A stretch of DNA of 64,000 nt from Alphaproteobacteria bacterium (GCA_011087645.1 JAALLF010000008.1:1-64000); one strand, 5' to 3'; shown: positions 47,244 through 57,944, numbered from the stretch's first letter. Notes: a model not told the origin generated them from the letters alone. Numbers and translations are program-made.

Positions 47244-47798
47244 GTGTCAGCAGATCCAGCCGATCTTATGCGCCGTATGGACGGCGCGCTTGAAGCATTG
47301 CGAAAAGAGTTTTCAGGCCTGCGCACGGGACGGGCCTCCACCGCCTTGCTGGAAAACATCAATGTCGATGCTTATGGCACGTCCATGCCGATGAACCAGG
47401 TCGGTTCGATCAGCGTGCCCGAGCCACGTATGCTCACCGTGCAGGTCTGGGACAATTCGCTGATTAAAGAAGCGGAGAAGGCCATCCGGGATTCAGATCT
47501 CGGCCTCAATCCGCAGACCGAGGGAAATCTCATCCGGGTGCCGCTACCGGATCTGAGCGAAGAACGCCGTGTCGAACTGACGAAGGTCGCCGCGAAATTC
47601 GGCGAACAAGCCCGTGTCGCCGTTCGTAATGTCCGCCGCGACGGCATGGATACCTTAAAAAAGAACGAGAAAGACGGTGAAATTTCGCAGGACGAGCAGC
47701 GTGCGCGCGGAGACGATATTCAAAAGCTCACCGACGACCATATTGAAATGATCGACAAATTGCTCGCCGAGAAAGAGCAGGAGATCCTGCAGGTCTAA
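47244..47798 (+). CDS. frr: Ribosome recycling factor
   Basis: Separates the post-termination ribosome with EF-G. It is a 184-residue protein with the typical [15 protein letters not shown] motif and helical tail ([24 protein letters not shown]). The GTG at 47244 is chosen because GGAGG lies 8 bases upstream; an earlier TTG in the frame overlaps pyrH and lacks support. Confidence 0.96.
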   Translation: MSADPADLMRRMDGALEALRKEFSGLRTGRASTALLENINVDAYGTSMPMNQVGSISVPEPRMLTVQVWDNSLIKEAEKAIRDSDLGLNPQTEGNLIRVPLPDLSEERRVELTKVAAKFGEQARVAVRNVRRDGMDTLKKNEKDGEISQDEQRARGDDIQKLTDDHIEMIDKLLAEKEQEILQV

Positions 47799-47802
47799 CC
47801 CC

Positions 47803-48531
47803 ATGACCGTGACCGAGTTAGCGCAACAGCGCATCCCCAGACACATCGCCGTCATTATGGACGGCAACGGCCGCTGGGCGAAGTCACGCGGCATGCCGCG
47901 CACGGACGGACACCGGCGCGGCATCGATGCGGTCAAGCGCACCGTCGAGGCATCCGGCGCGTTGGGTGTGGAATATCTCACCCTGTTTGGCTTTAGCTCG
48001 GAGAACTGGAAACGCCCGACCGGCGAGGTCGACGATCTGATGTGGCTGCTCCGGCGGTTTCTGCAAAGCGAAACCGCGCGCATGCACGAAAACAATGTGC
48101 GCATTCGCGTCATCGGTGATCGGGCAACATTCTCCAGCGATATTGTGCGATTGATCGAACATTCCGAGCAAATGACATCGGACAACGATGGCCTTCATCT
48201 AACCGCGGCGCTGAGCTATGGCGGACGCCAGGAGATCGTCACGGCGGTCCGCGCCTTGGCGCAAGACGTGGCGGCGGGCCGCGTATCACCCGACGACATC
48301 GACGATGACGGTTTCGCGGGCTATCTGGCGACCGCCGACATACCCGACCCCGATCTGCTGATCCGCACCAGCGGCGAACAGAGAATTAGCAATTTTCTGC
48401 TCTGGCAGATCGCCTATACCGAGCTGGTTTTCTGCGATGTGCTATGGCCCGATTTCAGCCGGGATCATCTGGAATCGGCGATCCAGGAATTCAACGGCCG
48501 CGAACGTCGCTACGGCGCGGTCGCCGGGTAA
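47803..48531 (+). CDS. uppS: Undecaprenyl diphosphate synthase
   Basis: cis-Prenyltransferase that makes the C55 lipid carrier for cell wall synthesis. It shows HIAVIMDGNGRWAKSRG with the catalytic Asp20, and IRTSGEQRISNFLLWQ plus TELVFCDVLWPDF near the end. It is 242 residues. It starts 4 bases after frr and is followed by cdsA after 6. Confidence 0.97.
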   Translation: MTVTELAQQRIPRHIAVIMDGNGRWAKSRGMPRTDGHRRGIDAVKRTVEASGALGVEYLTLFGFSSENWKRPTGEVDDLMWLLRRFLQSETARMHENNVRIRVIGDRATFSSDIVRLIEHSEQMTSDNDGLHLTAALSYGGRQEIVTAVRALAQDVAAGRVSPDDIDDDGFAGYLATADIPDPDLLIRTSGEQRISNFLLWQIAYTELVFCDVLWPDFSRDHLESAIQEFNGRERRYGAVAG

Positions 48532-48537
48532 TCTGTC

Positions 48538-49374
48538 ATGGCCATGTCGGGGGACGTTAAACCGCCGACGGATCGGGTAAAGTCAAAGCCCGAGCTGTTC
48601 TTGCGTGTTATCACCGCCCTTGTCCTGATACCGGTCGTCCTGGCGGCCGCCTGGGCCGGCGGTATTTGGTTTGCGCTATTGATTGCCCTGGTGATTGGCC
48701 TGGGCGGCCATGAATGGACGCGCCTCTGCAATCTCGATCGTCGGACCAATCTGCTTCTTCTGGCGTTGCTGGGCCCGGCATTGGCGGGTGCGTTCATGGT
48801 GTTCGGCCCGTTCGCCGGGTTACTGGTTCTGCTGGGTGCAATTTGCATCACCGGCGCGGCCCATGCCGATAAACGCATTTGGCCGATTGGCGGGCTCGCT
48901 TATCTCGGGTTTCCCGCACTGGCGATCCTCATCCTACGGTTCGACCCACAATCTGGTCTGGAAGCCCTCATATTCCTATTCGCCATCGTCTGGCTTACCG
49001 ATATCGGCGCCTATGCCGTCGGCCGCCTGATCGGCGGGCCGAAGCTGGCGCCAGCGATCAGCCCCGGCAAGACTTGGGCAGGCGCAATCGGCGGCCTTCT
49101 GTTCGCGGTGGCGGGCGCGCTTGGCGGCGCCGGATTTATGACGATCCAATTACCCCTGGGAGCCATCGCGCTGGCGCTTATTCTGTCAGTAGCTACACAA
49201 TGTGGTGATTTGCTCGAATCCTGGTTTAAACGGCGCTTCGGTAAGAAAGACTCCGGGACGATCATGCCGGGCCATGGTGGTATACTCGACCGAATCGATG
49301 GCCTGCTGTTTGCGGCTCCCACGATGGTCATCATCATCGTTATCCAGCGAGGAACGGTGCCTTTATGGCCCTAA
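48538..49374 (+). CDS. cdsA: Phosphatidate cytidylyltransferase
   Basis: Membrane enzyme making CDP-diacylglycerol from CTP and phosphatidate. It is 278 residues with about seven hydrophobic segments. The signature SPGKTWAGAIGG is followed by KRRFGKKDSGTIMPGHGGILDRIDG. The end overlaps dxr by 10 bases. Confidence 0.96.
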   Translation: MAMSGDVKPPTDRVKSKPELFLRVITALVLIPVVLAAAWAGGIWFALLIALVIGLGGHEWTRLCNLDRRTNLLLLALLGPALAGAFMVFGPFAGLLVLLGAICITGAAHADKRIWPIGGLAYLGFPALAILILRFDPQSGLEALIFLFAIVWLTDIGAYAVGRLIGGPKLAPAISPGKTWAGAIGGLLFAVAGALGGAGFMTIQLPLGAIALALILSVATQCGDLLESWFKRRFGKKDSGTIMPGHGGILDRIDGLLFAAPTMVIIIVIQRGTVPLWP

Positions 49375-50564
49375 CCGATACCGAAGACCTTACGCAGCGC
49401 CAGGTGGCACCGCGTCGCGTTACCGTGCTCGGTGCCACCGGCTCGGTCGGCTGCAGTACTGTCGACCTGCTAGCGCGCAACCGTGATCGCTTTGACGTCG
49501 TGGCGCTGACCGCCAATACCAATGTCGCGTTGCTTGCCGAACAGGCGCGCTTGCTGAACGCCGAGGCCGCCATCATCGGCGACCCCGACAAGCGCGACGA
49601 TCTGCGCGACGCCCTACAAGGGTCAGACATTGAGGTGATGGCCGGCGAAGCGGCAATCATCGAAGCGGCGAGCCGACCGGCGGATATCGTGGTGGCCGCG
49701 ATTGTTGGCGCTGCCGGGCTGCGGCCCGCGCTGGCGGCAAGTCAACAAGGTTCGATCGTCGCCATCGCCAACAAAGAATGCCTGGTCTGCGCCGGCGACT
49801 TGGTGATGGCCGAGGTCGAACGGTCGGGGGCGACGCTGCTACCGGTCGATTCCGAACATAATGCGATATTCCAGGTCTTCGAAACCGGCAATGCATCGGA
49901 AGTCGAACGCCTGATTCTGACCGCCTCGGGAGGTCCGTTTCGAACCTGGACCCGTGATGAGATGGCGACGGCTTCGCCGGCACAGGCGGTCGCCCACCCC
50001 AATTGGGATATGGGCCGCAAAATCTCGGTCGATTCCGCAACGCTGATGAACAAGGGATTAGAGCTGATCGAAGCGGCCTACCTCTTTCCCATCCCAGCCG
50101 ACAGGATCGAGATCCTGGTCCACCCGCAGTCGGTTGTGCATTCCATGGTCGCTTATGTGGATGGCTCGGTCCTGGCACAGCTTGGCAGCCCCGACATGCG
50201 CACGCCGATCGCCTACACCCTATCTTGGCCGGAACGCATGGCGGCGCCGGTAAATAGATTGAATTTGGCTGAAATTGGCCAGCTCTCCTTCGAGGAACCC
50301 GATTTGGAGCTGTTTCCCGCGTTGACACTGGCGCGCACGGCGTTAACGCGCGGTAATGGAAGCCCCGCTATATTGAACGCCGCAAATGAAGTGGCGGTGG
50401 CGAGCTTTCTTGATGAAAAGGTCGGTTTTCTCGAAATCGCGGCAATTGTTGAAGAAACGCTGGATCGCGTCGCAATCCAGCCAATTGGCTCGTTCGACGA
50501 CTTTGAACAGCTCGACGCGGAAGCGCGGCGGGTCGCGCAAACCCTTGTAAAGTCACGGTTCTAA
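49365..50564 (+). CDS. dxr: 1-deoxy-D-xylulose 5-phosphate reductoisomerase
   Basis: Second step of the MEP isoprenoid pathway; it supplies the prenyl units that UppS uses. NADPH-binding GATGSVG is at residues 23-29. Metal and substrate motifs are PVDSEHNAIFQ, ASGGPFR and MGRKISVDSATLMNKGLE. It is 399 residues. It overlaps cdsA by 10 bases; rseP follows after 75. Confidence 0.97.
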   Translation: MALTDTEDLTQRQVAPRRVTVLGATGSVGCSTVDLLARNRDRFDVVALTANTNVALLAEQARLLNAEAAIIGDPDKRDDLRDALQGSDIEVMAGEAAIIEAASRPADIVVAAIVGAAGLRPALAASQQGSIVAIANKECLVCAGDLVMAEVERSGATLLPVDSEHNAIFQVFETGNASEVERLILTASGGPFRTWTRDEMATASPAQAVAHPNWDMGRKISVDSATLMNKGLELIEAAYLFPIPADRIEILVHPQSVVHSMVAYVDGSVLAQLGSPDMRTPIAYTLSWPERMAAPVNRLNLAEIGQLSFEEPDLELFPALTLARTALTRGNGSPAILNAANEVAVASFLDEKVGFLEIAAIVEETLDRVAIQPIGSFDDFEQLDAEARRVAQTLVKSRF

Positions 50565-50639
50565 CGCTATCTGCAAATTCAGCTTGGAAATCGGGCGAGT
50601 TTACAAAACGTAAAGACTTAACCTGCTAGTGGAGTATTC

Positions 50640-51755
50640 ATGGGCGGCATAATAGTCACGATATTTTGGTTTCTGGTCGTTTTGACACCGCTCGTGTTCG
50701 TTCACGAATTCGGCCACTACTGGTTTGCCCGGCGTAACGGCGTGCGCGTCGAGACATTCTCCGTTGGCTTCGGCAGAGAGCTGTTCGGCTGGAACGATAG
50801 CCACGGAACCCGCTGGAAATTCAGCCTCATTCCGTTCGGCGGCTATGTAAAAATGTTCGGCCAAAGCGATATTGGCCCGGACGAAGACGGCTCCGAGCTA
50901 ACGCCTGAAGAAAAGGCGGTTTCGTTCTCGCACAAGCGACTCGGTCAGAAAGCCGCCATTGTCGCCGCCGGACCGTTCGCCAACATCATTTTCGCCATCG
51001 TAATTTTTATCATCACCTTCGCCACGGTTGGCCAGGGTTTCACTCCGGCGCGCATCACCGAGGTTCTGCCGGATACCCCGGCAGAGGCCGCAGGATTTCA
51101 GGCCGGCGATTTATTCGTCGAGGTGGCCGGGCGGAGAGTGGAGCGGTTTGAGGAAGTACAGCTAATCGTAAGCCTTCATCCTGAATTGCCCATCACCGTT
51201 GTGGTCGACCGTAACGGCGAGGAAGTAATCATACAGGTAACCCCGAGGGCCGAAGTCGAGGCCGACCCGCTGGGCGGTGAACAACGCCGCGGCCTGATTG
51301 GGGTGCGCGGCACCGAACGCGAGTTTCAGCGCCATAATCCACTGGAGGCGACTTGGCAAGCCTTGCGTGAAACGGGCCGCATGATATCGCTGACCGCGAC
51401 CTCGATTAACCAAATGTTCGCCGGCGACCGCAGCGCGACGGAGCTTGGCGGACCGATTCGCATCGCCCAAATGTCGGACAGTGCGGCCAGCAGTCCGACC
51501 TCGTTAATATTCTTTGCGGCCTTCCTATCGATCAATCTGGGCCTGATAAATTTACTCCCTATCCCTTTGTTAGATGGCGGACATCTACTATTCTACGCCT
51601 ATGAAGTGGTGTTCCGCCGGCCTCCCCATCCAAAGGTCCTCGATTTCGGACTGAAAATCGGGCTGGTCCTGGTACTTAGCCTCATGCTATTTGCCACATA
51701 TAACGATTTAGCCCGACTGCCGGTGGTGCAGAGATTGGTTGCGCTTATAACGTAG
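50640..51755 (+). CDS. rseP: Site-2 intramembrane zinc protease RseP
   Basis: Cleaves anti-sigma factors and signal-peptide remnants in the inner membrane. Zinc motif HEFGH gives His22, Glu23, His26, inside the first membrane helix. A periplasmic PDZ domain (about 125-210) contains LPDTPAEAAGFQAGD. The second active-site motif is LLPIPLLDGGHLL. It is 371 residues with four membrane helices and one PDZ domain. TGGAG precedes the ATG. The neighbour bamA is usual. Confidence 0.96.
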   Translation: MGGIIVTIFWFLVVLTPLVFVHEFGHYWFARRNGVRVETFSVGFGRELFGWNDSHGTRWKFSLIPFGGYVKMFGQSDIGPDEDGSELTPEEKAVSFSHKRLGQKAAIVAAGPFANIIFAIVIFIITFATVGQGFTPARITEVLPDTPAEAAGFQAGDLFVEVAGRRVERFEEVQLIVSLHPELPITVVVDRNGEEVIIQVTPRAEVEADPLGGEQRRGLIGVRGTEREFQRHNPLEATWQALRETGRMISLTATSINQMFAGDRSATELGGPIRIAQMSDSAASSPTSLIFFAAFLSINLGLINLLPIPLLDGGHLLFYAYEVVFRRPPHPKVLDFGLKIGLVLVLSLMLFATYNDLARLPVVQRLVALIT

Positions 51756-51784
51756 CCAGCGGGGATATAGGGAAGGCGCCTAAT

Positions 51785-54091
51785 ATGCGGCGAGGGTCTA
51801 TAGCGCGTGCCGCCGTTGCATGTCTTGTTGTGCTGAGCGCTTGGTCCACAGGCCTCGGCCTTTTTGCGTCCTATGCTGCCGCGCAACAAGGCGCCCCAAC
51901 GATTACCGAAATCCGCGTCGTCGGCACCAAGCGGATCGATCCTTCGACCGTTAATTCTTACGTCCAGGTCCAGCCGGGCGATAACTACAATTCCGCGCGC
52001 ATCGACGCTTCCTTGAAGGCCCTGTTCAATACCGGCCTGTTTGCCGATGTGACGCTGCGCCGCGAAGGCGACGCCTTGATCATTCAGGTGGTCGAAAACC
52101 CGATCATCAATCGTATCGCGTTCGAGGGTAATAAACGGCTCGACGATGAAGTGCTCGACGCGGAGGTAACCTTGCGGCCGCGCGTCGTCTTCACGCGTAC
52201 CAAAGTTCAAAATGATGTGAAGCGCCTGCTCGACATTTACCGGCGCTCGGGCCGATTTGGCGCGACTGTCGATCCGAAAGTCATTCAGCTTCCCGAAAAC
52301 CGCGTCGATTTAGTTTTCGAAATTGACGAGGGACCCTCCACGGGAATTCGCGCCATCAATTTTATCGGCAATCAGCAATTTTCCGATGGCTCGTTGCGCG
52401 AAGTCATCCAGACCGACGAATCCGCCTTCTATCGGTTCCTCACGTCGAACGACACATACGATCCCGATCGTTTGTCATTCGACCGTGAATTGTTGCGACG
52501 GTTCTATCTTTCAGAGGGGTATGCCGACTTCCGCGTCGTCTCGGCAATCGCTGAGCTAACTGAGGATCGGGAAGATTTTGTCATAACCTTCACCGTCGAA
52601 GAGGGACCCGAATACGCCTTCGGCAAAGTTGCGGTCACCAGCCGGCTGCGCAACGCCGACCCCACCGAACTGGAACCCCTCATCGTCGGCGTGGAAGGCG
52701 AGCGATATAATGCAGACGAAGTCGAAGAAACCGTACAGGCTCTGACCGCCAACCTGGGGGCGCGCGGATTTGCCTTTGTCGACGTGCGCCCGCGGGTAAA
52801 CCGGGACCGCGAACAGCGACTGCTCGATGTCACCTACGAAATCAGCGAAGGGCCGCGGGTTTTCGTTGAGCGTATCAATATCAGCGGTAACGTCCGTACG
52901 TTAGATCGGGTCATCCGTCGCGAGTTCACCATCGCCGAGGGCGATGCGTTCAATACCGCCAAGCTGCGCGCGACGCGCCAGCGGCTCAATAATTTAGGCT
53001 TTTTCTCGCGGGTAGATATTACCAACGATCCCGGTGAGGCGCCCGACCGAACCGTCATCAATGTCGCGGTCGAGGAGCAATCCACCGGCGAGTTGTCGAT
53101 CGGCGCCGGATTTTCGTCAACTTCCGGGCCCCTCGGCGATGTCTCCATTCGCGAGCGTAACTTACTGGGCCGCGGCCAAGATTTGCGTCTCGGCCTGTCA
53201 CTGGGCGCCGAGCAACAACGCATCGATTTGAGTTTCACCGAACCCTATTTTCTCGACCGAAATCTAGCCGCCGGTTTCGATGCGTTTATCCGCACGACCG
53301 ATCTTTCCGATGAGAGCTCGTTTTCGGAGGATCAACAAGGCGGCGCCCTGCGTATGGGATACCAGCTCGAGCCGGATCTACGGCACACAGTCCGCTATTC
53401 GCTGTCCCGGCAAAGTGTCGACGATGTGGAGGCCACGGCTTCGGACGTTGTCAAAGCGCAAGCTGGCAGCCATGTCACCTCGAGCGTGAGCAACGATTTT
53501 TTCCTAGACAAGCTGAATCGCCGGTTCAATCCCACCGATGGTTATTTCGGATCCCTCGATGTCGAAGTGGCTGGCCTGGGGGGGTCGGAACAGTTTCTGC
53601 GCAGTCAGGTAAGCGCCGGTATCTATTCGCCACTTTTCGGCACCTCGGTAATCGGCAGTCTGACAGGCGAGGCCGGTCATGTCTTTACCTTCGACGACGA
53701 TAGTGTCCGACTTACTAATCGTTTCTATCTCGGCGGCACCTCGCTCAGGGGATTTGAGAGCGCTGGTGTAGGACCACGCGATCTGTTGACCGATGACGCC
53801 ATCGGCGGACATCAATTCTATGCCGGCACCGCCGAAGTAACTTTCCCACTTGGTCTGCCGGAAGAATTTGATATTAAGGGGAGCGTGTTTAGTGACTTTG
53901 GTAGCTCTTGGGGTATAGACGACCCGTTTCCTAATCTGGTCGATGACGCGACACCACGGGCGTCGTTGGGCGTTGGAATAGGCTGGGTATCTCCATTCGG
54001 ACCCCTGCGTGTCGACTTTGCCAGTGCTGTTCTCAAAGAGAACTACGATAAAACGCAAACATTCAGTTTCAATTTTGGCACCCGCTTCTAA
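51785..54091 (+). CDS. bamA: Outer membrane protein assembly factor BamA
   Basis: Core of the beta-barrel assembly machine. A signal peptide ends near residue 33 (SYAAAQQ). Five POTRA repeats follow (about 37-430, the first beginning ITEIRVVGTKRI), then a 16-strand barrel ending in FNFGTRF, with the terminal Phe typical of outer membrane proteins. The barrel motif FYLGGTSLRGFESAGVGPRD contains the RGF lid loop. It is 768 residues. The preceding GGGAAGG serves as ribosome binding site. Confidence 0.97.
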   Translation: MRRGSIARAAVACLVVLSAWSTGLGLFASYAAAQQGAPTITEIRVVGTKRIDPSTVNSYVQVQPGDNYNSARIDASLKALFNTGLFADVTLRREGDALIIQVVENPIINRIAFEGNKRLDDEVLDAEVTLRPRVVFTRTKVQNDVKRLLDIYRRSGRFGATVDPKVIQLPENRVDLVFEIDEGPSTGIRAINFIGNQQFSDGSLREVIQTDESAFYRFLTSNDTYDPDRLSFDRELLRRFYLSEGYADFRVVSAIAELTEDREDFVITFTVEEGPEYAFGKVAVTSRLRNADPTELEPLIVGVEGERYNADEVEETVQALTANLGARGFAFVDVRPRVNRDREQRLLDVTYEISEGPRVFVERINISGNVRTLDRVIRREFTIAEGDAFNTAKLRATRQRLNNLGFFSRVDITNDPGEAPDRTVINVAVEEQSTGELSIGAGFSSTSGPLGDVSIRERNLLGRGQDLRLGLSLGAEQQRIDLSFTEPYFLDRNLAAGFDAFIRTTDLSDESSFSEDQQGGALRMGYQLEPDLRHTVRYSLSRQSVDDVEATASDVVKAQAGSHVTSSVSNDFFLDKLNRRFNPTDGYFGSLDVEVAGLGGSEQFLRSQVSAGIYSPLFGTSVIGSLTGEAGHVFTFDDDSVRLTNRFYLGGTSLRGFESAGVGPRDLLTDDAIGGHQFYAGTAEVTFPLGLPEEFDIKGSVFSDFGSSWGIDDPFPNLVDDATPRASLGVGIGWVSPFGPLRVDFASAVLKENYDKTQTFSFNFGTRF

Positions 54092-54108
54092 TCGCTACGA
54101 CTAAAGGT

Positions 54109-54696
54109 ATGATGGGCATAAAATTATTCACCCACGGCTTAATGGCGGCACTCCTGATTCTAGTGGCGTCCCAGGCTAGTGCGCAAAACAGCTTTAACGC
54201 GCCAACTCCGAAAATAGCCATCGTCGACGTTCAGGCGATTTTACGAGAGTCGCTGGCCGGTAAATCAGCGCGCTCGCAGATGGATGCTATTGCCAAGAAG
54301 GAACGGGCGAATCTGGCCGCGGAAGAAAAGAAACTTCGCACCCAGGACCAGGAACTGCAGCAACAGCGCGCCATACTCACACCTGAGGTCTTCACTCAAC
54401 GTCAGCAGGCGCTCCAAACCGATGTGAGACGTCTGCAGAGCAGATCGCGTAATCTTGGCCAGACCCTCGATCAGGGGTTCCGGCGAACCCTAGACCAGAT
54501 TCAATTAGTGCTGTTTGACGAACTCCGCAAACTTTCGACCGAACACGATCTGAACGTGATTCTACAGCGGTCACAAATTGTGATCGCAACGGACGATTTC
54601 GATATAACAAAGCCGGCACTTGAACGCCTCAACAAGCGTTTACCGTCGATCGAACTAAATCTGAAAAAAAACGATAGCGGCGGTGAGGCTAGATGA
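54109..54696 (+). CDS. skp: Periplasmic chaperone Skp/OmpH family
   Basis: Trimeric holdase that carries outer membrane proteins across the periplasm to BamA. A signal peptide ends near residue 25 (SQASAQN). The mature N terminus shows KIAIVDVQAILRES, and a long coiled coil occupies about 60-145. It is 195 residues. It lies between bamA and lpxD, as in most proteobacteria. Confidence 0.93.
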   Translation: MMGIKLFTHGLMAALLILVASQASAQNSFNAPTPKIAIVDVQAILRESLAGKSARSQMDAIAKKERANLAAEEKKLRTQDQELQQQRAILTPEVFTQRQQALQTDVRRLQSRSRNLGQTLDQGFRRTLDQIQLVLFDELRKLSTEHDLNVILQRSQIVIATDDFDITKPALERLNKRLPSIELNLKKNDSGGEAR

Positions 54697-54711
54697 GGAA
54701 TAGGCCAACCG

Positions 54712-55737
54712 ATGGCTGACCCTCGATTTTTCAACAATCACGGCCCCATCAAGCTGGGAGAATTGGCGCGGATATCTGGCGCTGAACTGGGTCCCAATTG
54801 CGACCCGGAACAACCGATTGATGACGTCGCCCCCCTGGACACGGCCGGCCCGGGTGAATTGAGTTTTCTCGATAACCCCAAATATGCCGATGCGTTTCGT
54901 AGTAGTAACGCCGGTGCCTGCGTCGTTGCGGCGAAATTGGCAGGTGACGCCCCCAGTGGTATGGCGGTGCTATTGAGCGATCGGCCGTACCGGGCCTACG
55001 CCCACATTGCGCGCGCTTTCTACCCTGGCGCCAGTGCCGCTGCTGCGAGCCATCACCCGACCGCCGCAATCGATCCTACCGCAACCATAGGAGAGGGGTG
55101 CACGATCGGCCCCAATGCGGTTATCGCTGCTGGCGTCGATTTAGGCGATGGCGTTTGCATTGGCGCGGGCGCGGTTATCGAAGATGCTGTTTCGATCGGC
55201 GTGGCGACCGACATCGGCGCTAATGCCACTTTGAGCCACTGCGAAATTGGCGAGCGGTGTTTGCTCCACCCCGGTGTGCGGATCGGTCAACGGGGATTTG
55301 GTTTCGATATGTCGCCGGAAGGCCATCTCGACGTCCCCCAACTCGGCCGGGTCTTCGTCGGCAACGATGTGGAAATCGGCGCCAATTCGTGTATCGACCG
55401 GGGCGCGGGGCCGGATACCATTATCGGCGATGGTTGCAAGATTGATAATTTAGTACAGATCGGGCACAACGTTCAGATGGGGAAGGGGTGCGTCGTGGTC
55501 GCCCAAGCGGGCATTGCGGGCAGCGCTCAACTCGACGATTTTGTTGTTTTGGCAGGTCAGGCCGGCATCGCTGGACATGTGCGAATCGCCGCTGGAACGC
55601 AAATTGCCGCACGTAGTGGCGCCATGCGGGACACCAAGCCCGGAGATAAATTGGCTGGCAATCCGGCAATTCCAGCCCGTGAATATTTTCGCCAGCTCGC
55701 GTTGTTGGCAAAGCTGACGAAGGACAAAAATTCTTAG
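54712..55737 (+). CDS. lpxD: UDP-3-O-(3-hydroxyacyl)glucosamine N-acyltransferase
   Basis: Third step of lipid A synthesis. An N-terminal uridine-binding domain (about 1-100) contains [19 protein letters not shown]. Hexapeptide left-handed beta-helix repeats follow; the catalytic His lies in [15 protein letters not shown]. It is 341 residues. GAGGA precedes the ATG. Confidence 0.96.
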   Translation: MADPRFFNNHGPIKLGELARISGAELGPNCDPEQPIDDVAPLDTAGPGELSFLDNPKYADAFRSSNAGACVVAAKLAGDAPSGMAVLLSDRPYRAYAHIARAFYPGASAAAASHHPTAAIDPTATIGEGCTIGPNAVIAAGVDLGDGVCIGAGAVIEDAVSIGVATDIGANATLSHCEIGERCLLHPGVRIGQRGFGFDMSPEGHLDVPQLGRVFVGNDVEIGANSCIDRGAGPDTIIGDGCKIDNLVQIGHNVQMGKGCVVVAQAGIAGSAQLDDFVVLAGQAGIAGHVRIAAGTQIAARSGAMRDTKPGDKLAGNPAIPAREYFRQLALLAKLTKDKNS

Positions 55738-55786
55738 TGGCGATGCCATGCAATCACCCCGTTGGTAAAACCCTGGATTTCACGAC

Positions 55787-56269
55787 ATGAGCACCAATCT
55801 TAAAGCAACCGAAGTAGATATGGCCCCGCGGACAACACTCGACGTGCTGGAAGTGATGGAGTTAATTCCCCATCGTCCACCGTTCTTGATGATCGATAAG
55901 GTCGAGGAGATCGTGCGCCACGAAAGCGCGGTCGGCATCAAAAACGTGAGCATCGATGAGCCGTTCTTTGCCGGACATTTCCCCGCGCGGCCCGTGCTCC
56001 CCGGTGTTCTGATTATAGAGGCCATGGCGCAAACTGCCGGCGTGTTGGTTGTGGAATCGCTAGGTGAAAGCGAGCGCGGCAAGCTGGTGTATTTTATGAC
56101 CATCGACAATGCCAGGTTTCGCAAACCGGTGGTGCCAGGCGACCAAGTGAGGCTGGAGGTGCGCGTCCAACGTCACCGTGGACCGGTCTGGAAATTTATT
56201 GGCGAAGCCAAGGTCGATGGCCAGACCGTCGCCGAAGCAACATACTCCGCCATGATTATGGACGATTGA
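55787..56269 (+). CDS. fabZ: 3-hydroxyacyl-ACP dehydratase FabZ
   Basis: Hot-dog-fold dehydratase of fatty acid elongation; it also balances the hydroxyacyl pool that LpxA and LpxD use. It shows [13 protein letters not shown], with catalytic His64 in [13 protein letters not shown] and Glu78 in IIEAMAQ. It is 160 residues. lpxA begins directly after its stop codon. Confidence 0.97.
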   Translation: MSTNLKATEVDMAPRTTLDVLEVMELIPHRPPFLMIDKVEEIVRHESAVGIKNVSIDEPFFAGHFPARPVLPGVLIIEAMAQTAGVLVVESLGESERGKLVYFMTIDNARFRKPVVPGDQVRLEVRVQRHRGPVWKFIGEAKVDGQTVAEATYSAMIMDD

Positions 56270-57085
56270 ATGGCCGACGATCATCCTACAGGCATTCACC
56301 CCACCGCCATCATTACAGAAGGCGCGGATATTGGCCGGGACGTCCAAATCGGCCCCTATTGTGTCATCGGTCCCCATGTCACTTTAGGCGATAACGTCCA
56401 GTTACATTCTCACGTAGCCGTCGACGGCCGAACCGCAATCGGTGAGGGGACGGTGATATATCCTTTCGCGTCGATCGGACACCAACCGCAAGACCTCAAG
56501 TACCGCGGGGAAGAGTCCAAACTGTTCATCGGCGCGCGTAACCAAATCCGCGAGCATGTCACCATGAATCCCGGCACCGAAGGCGGGATAATGGAAACGC
56601 GTGTCGGAGACGATTGCCTTTTCATGATCGGCTCCCACGTCGCCCATGACTGTGTTATCGGCGACCATGTCATCATGGCTAACAACGCAACCCTGGGCGG
56701 ACATGTCGAAGTGGGTGACTACGCCATCATTGGCGGATTAGCCGGCATTCACCAATTTGTTCGCATTGGCGCCCACGCCATGGTTGGCGGCATGTCGGGC
56801 ATCGAGCAGGACCTCATCCCTTACGGGTCGGCAATGGGTGAGCGGGCTCGGCTGCGCGGTCTGAACTTGGTCGGCCTTCAGCGGCGCGATTTTTCGCGCG
56901 AGGACATCCAAACATTGCGCACCGCCTATCGTTTGATGTTCGCCCAAGAGGGTACCCTTTCCGAACGTGTCGACGACGCCGTTAAATTGTACGGCGAGAA
57001 CAGCGCAGTCATGGAGATTGTAGAGTTCATCCGTGCCCAAACGTCACGCGCGGTGCTACAGCCCAAAAATTCCAATGGCAGCTAA
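56270..57085 (+). CDS. lpxA: UDP-N-acetylglucosamine O-acyltransferase
   Basis: First step of lipid A synthesis. It is a hexapeptide-repeat beta-helix trimer with the catalytic His126 in SHVAHDCVIG, and GGLAGIHQFVRIG. It is 271 residues. The start follows the fabZ stop with no gap and the end overlaps lpxI by 11 bases. Confidence 0.97.
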   Translation: MADDHPTGIHPTAIITEGADIGRDVQIGPYCVIGPHVTLGDNVQLHSHVAVDGRTAIGEGTVIYPFASIGHQPQDLKYRGEESKLFIGARNQIREHVTMNPGTEGGIMETRVGDDCLFMIGSHVAHDCVIGDHVIMANNATLGGHVEVGDYAIIGGLAGIHQFVRIGAHAMVGGMSGIEQDLIPYGSAMGERARLRGLNLVGLQRRDFSREDIQTLRTAYRLMFAQEGTLSERVDDAVKLYGENSAVMEIVEFIRAQTSRAVLQPKNSNGS

Positions 57086-57920
57086 ACTTGGCATCTTGGC
57101 CGGTGGCGGCCCGTTGCCCGGAAGCCTCATCGACGCCTGCCGCACCAGCGGCCGGGACTATTTCGTACTGGCGTTCGAGGGCCAGGCGGATCCCGACGTC
57201 ATCGGCGAGGCACCTCAGGCGTGGGTGCGGCTCGGCGCGGTCGAAGAGGCGATTGGCCGCTTGCGGGCCGAACAATGCGAGGAACTCGTCCTTGCCGGAC
57301 CGGTGCAACGTCCCAGTCTGGCCGAACTACGGCCCGACCGCCGCGCCGCGCGCTTCCTCGCCCGCGGCCTCTTGAACAAAGGCGATAACGGTCTGTTGGG
57401 CGCTGTCGTGCGCACGCTAGAGGAAGAAGAAGGCTTTCGCGTAGTCGGCGCCGATACTATTCTCGCCGACCTGCGTGCCGGCGCCGGCGCCTTCGGCCAG
57501 GTTGAGCCAACCCAGGACGACGAAGCGGATATTGCGCGCGGGGTAAGTGTGGCCTACCAGATCGGCCGCCTGGATATCGGACAGGCGGTGGTCGTCCGCC
57601 AGGGTGTCGTACTGGGCGTGGAGGCGGCGGAAGGCACCGAAGCGCTGCTACAACGGTGCGGCGCGCTGCAACAAGAGGGGCATGGCGGCGTTTTGGTGAA
57701 ATTGCCCAAACCGGGGCAGGAGAAACGCGCCGATCTACCCACAATCGGCCCCAAGACCGTCGCCGGGGCTATCGAGGCGGGTTTAGCGGGCATTGCGGTT
57801 GCCGCTGGCGCGACCCTGGTCATCGAACCCGCTCAGGTCACCGCGGATGCCGACACGGCCGGCATATTCATCGTCGGGATTAAGCCCAACGATTACTACG
57901 CCGACTACGACGTCGCTTAG
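57075..57920 (+). CDS. lpxI: UDP-2,3-diacylglucosamine pyrophosphatase LpxI
   Basis: Hydrolyses UDP-diacylglucosamine to lipid X, the step done by LpxH in gammaproteobacteria. This DUF1009-family protein is 281 residues, with an N-terminal Rossmann-like part (GILAGGGPLPGSLI) and a C-terminal domain (RPDLPTIGPKTVAGAIEAG-like region near 220-240). I use ATG 57075, which overlaps lpxA; the frame opens 42 bases earlier. Its place between lpxA and lpxB supports the call. Confidence 0.94.
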   Translation: MAAKLGILAGGGPLPGSLIDACRTSGRDYFVLAFEGQADPDVIGEAPQAWVRLGAVEEAIGRLRAEQCEELVLAGPVQRPSLAELRPDRRAARFLARGLLNKGDNGLLGAVVRTLEEEEGFRVVGADTILADLRAGAGAFGQVEPTQDDEADIARGVSVAYQIGRLDIGQAVVVRQGVVLGVEAAEGTEALLQRCGALQQEGHGGVLVKLPKPGQEKRADLPTIGPKTVAGAIEAGLAGIAVAAGATLVIEPAQVTADADTAGIFIVGIKPNDYYADYDVA

Positions 57921-57944
57921 CATCCAACCCTCCACAGATCGATT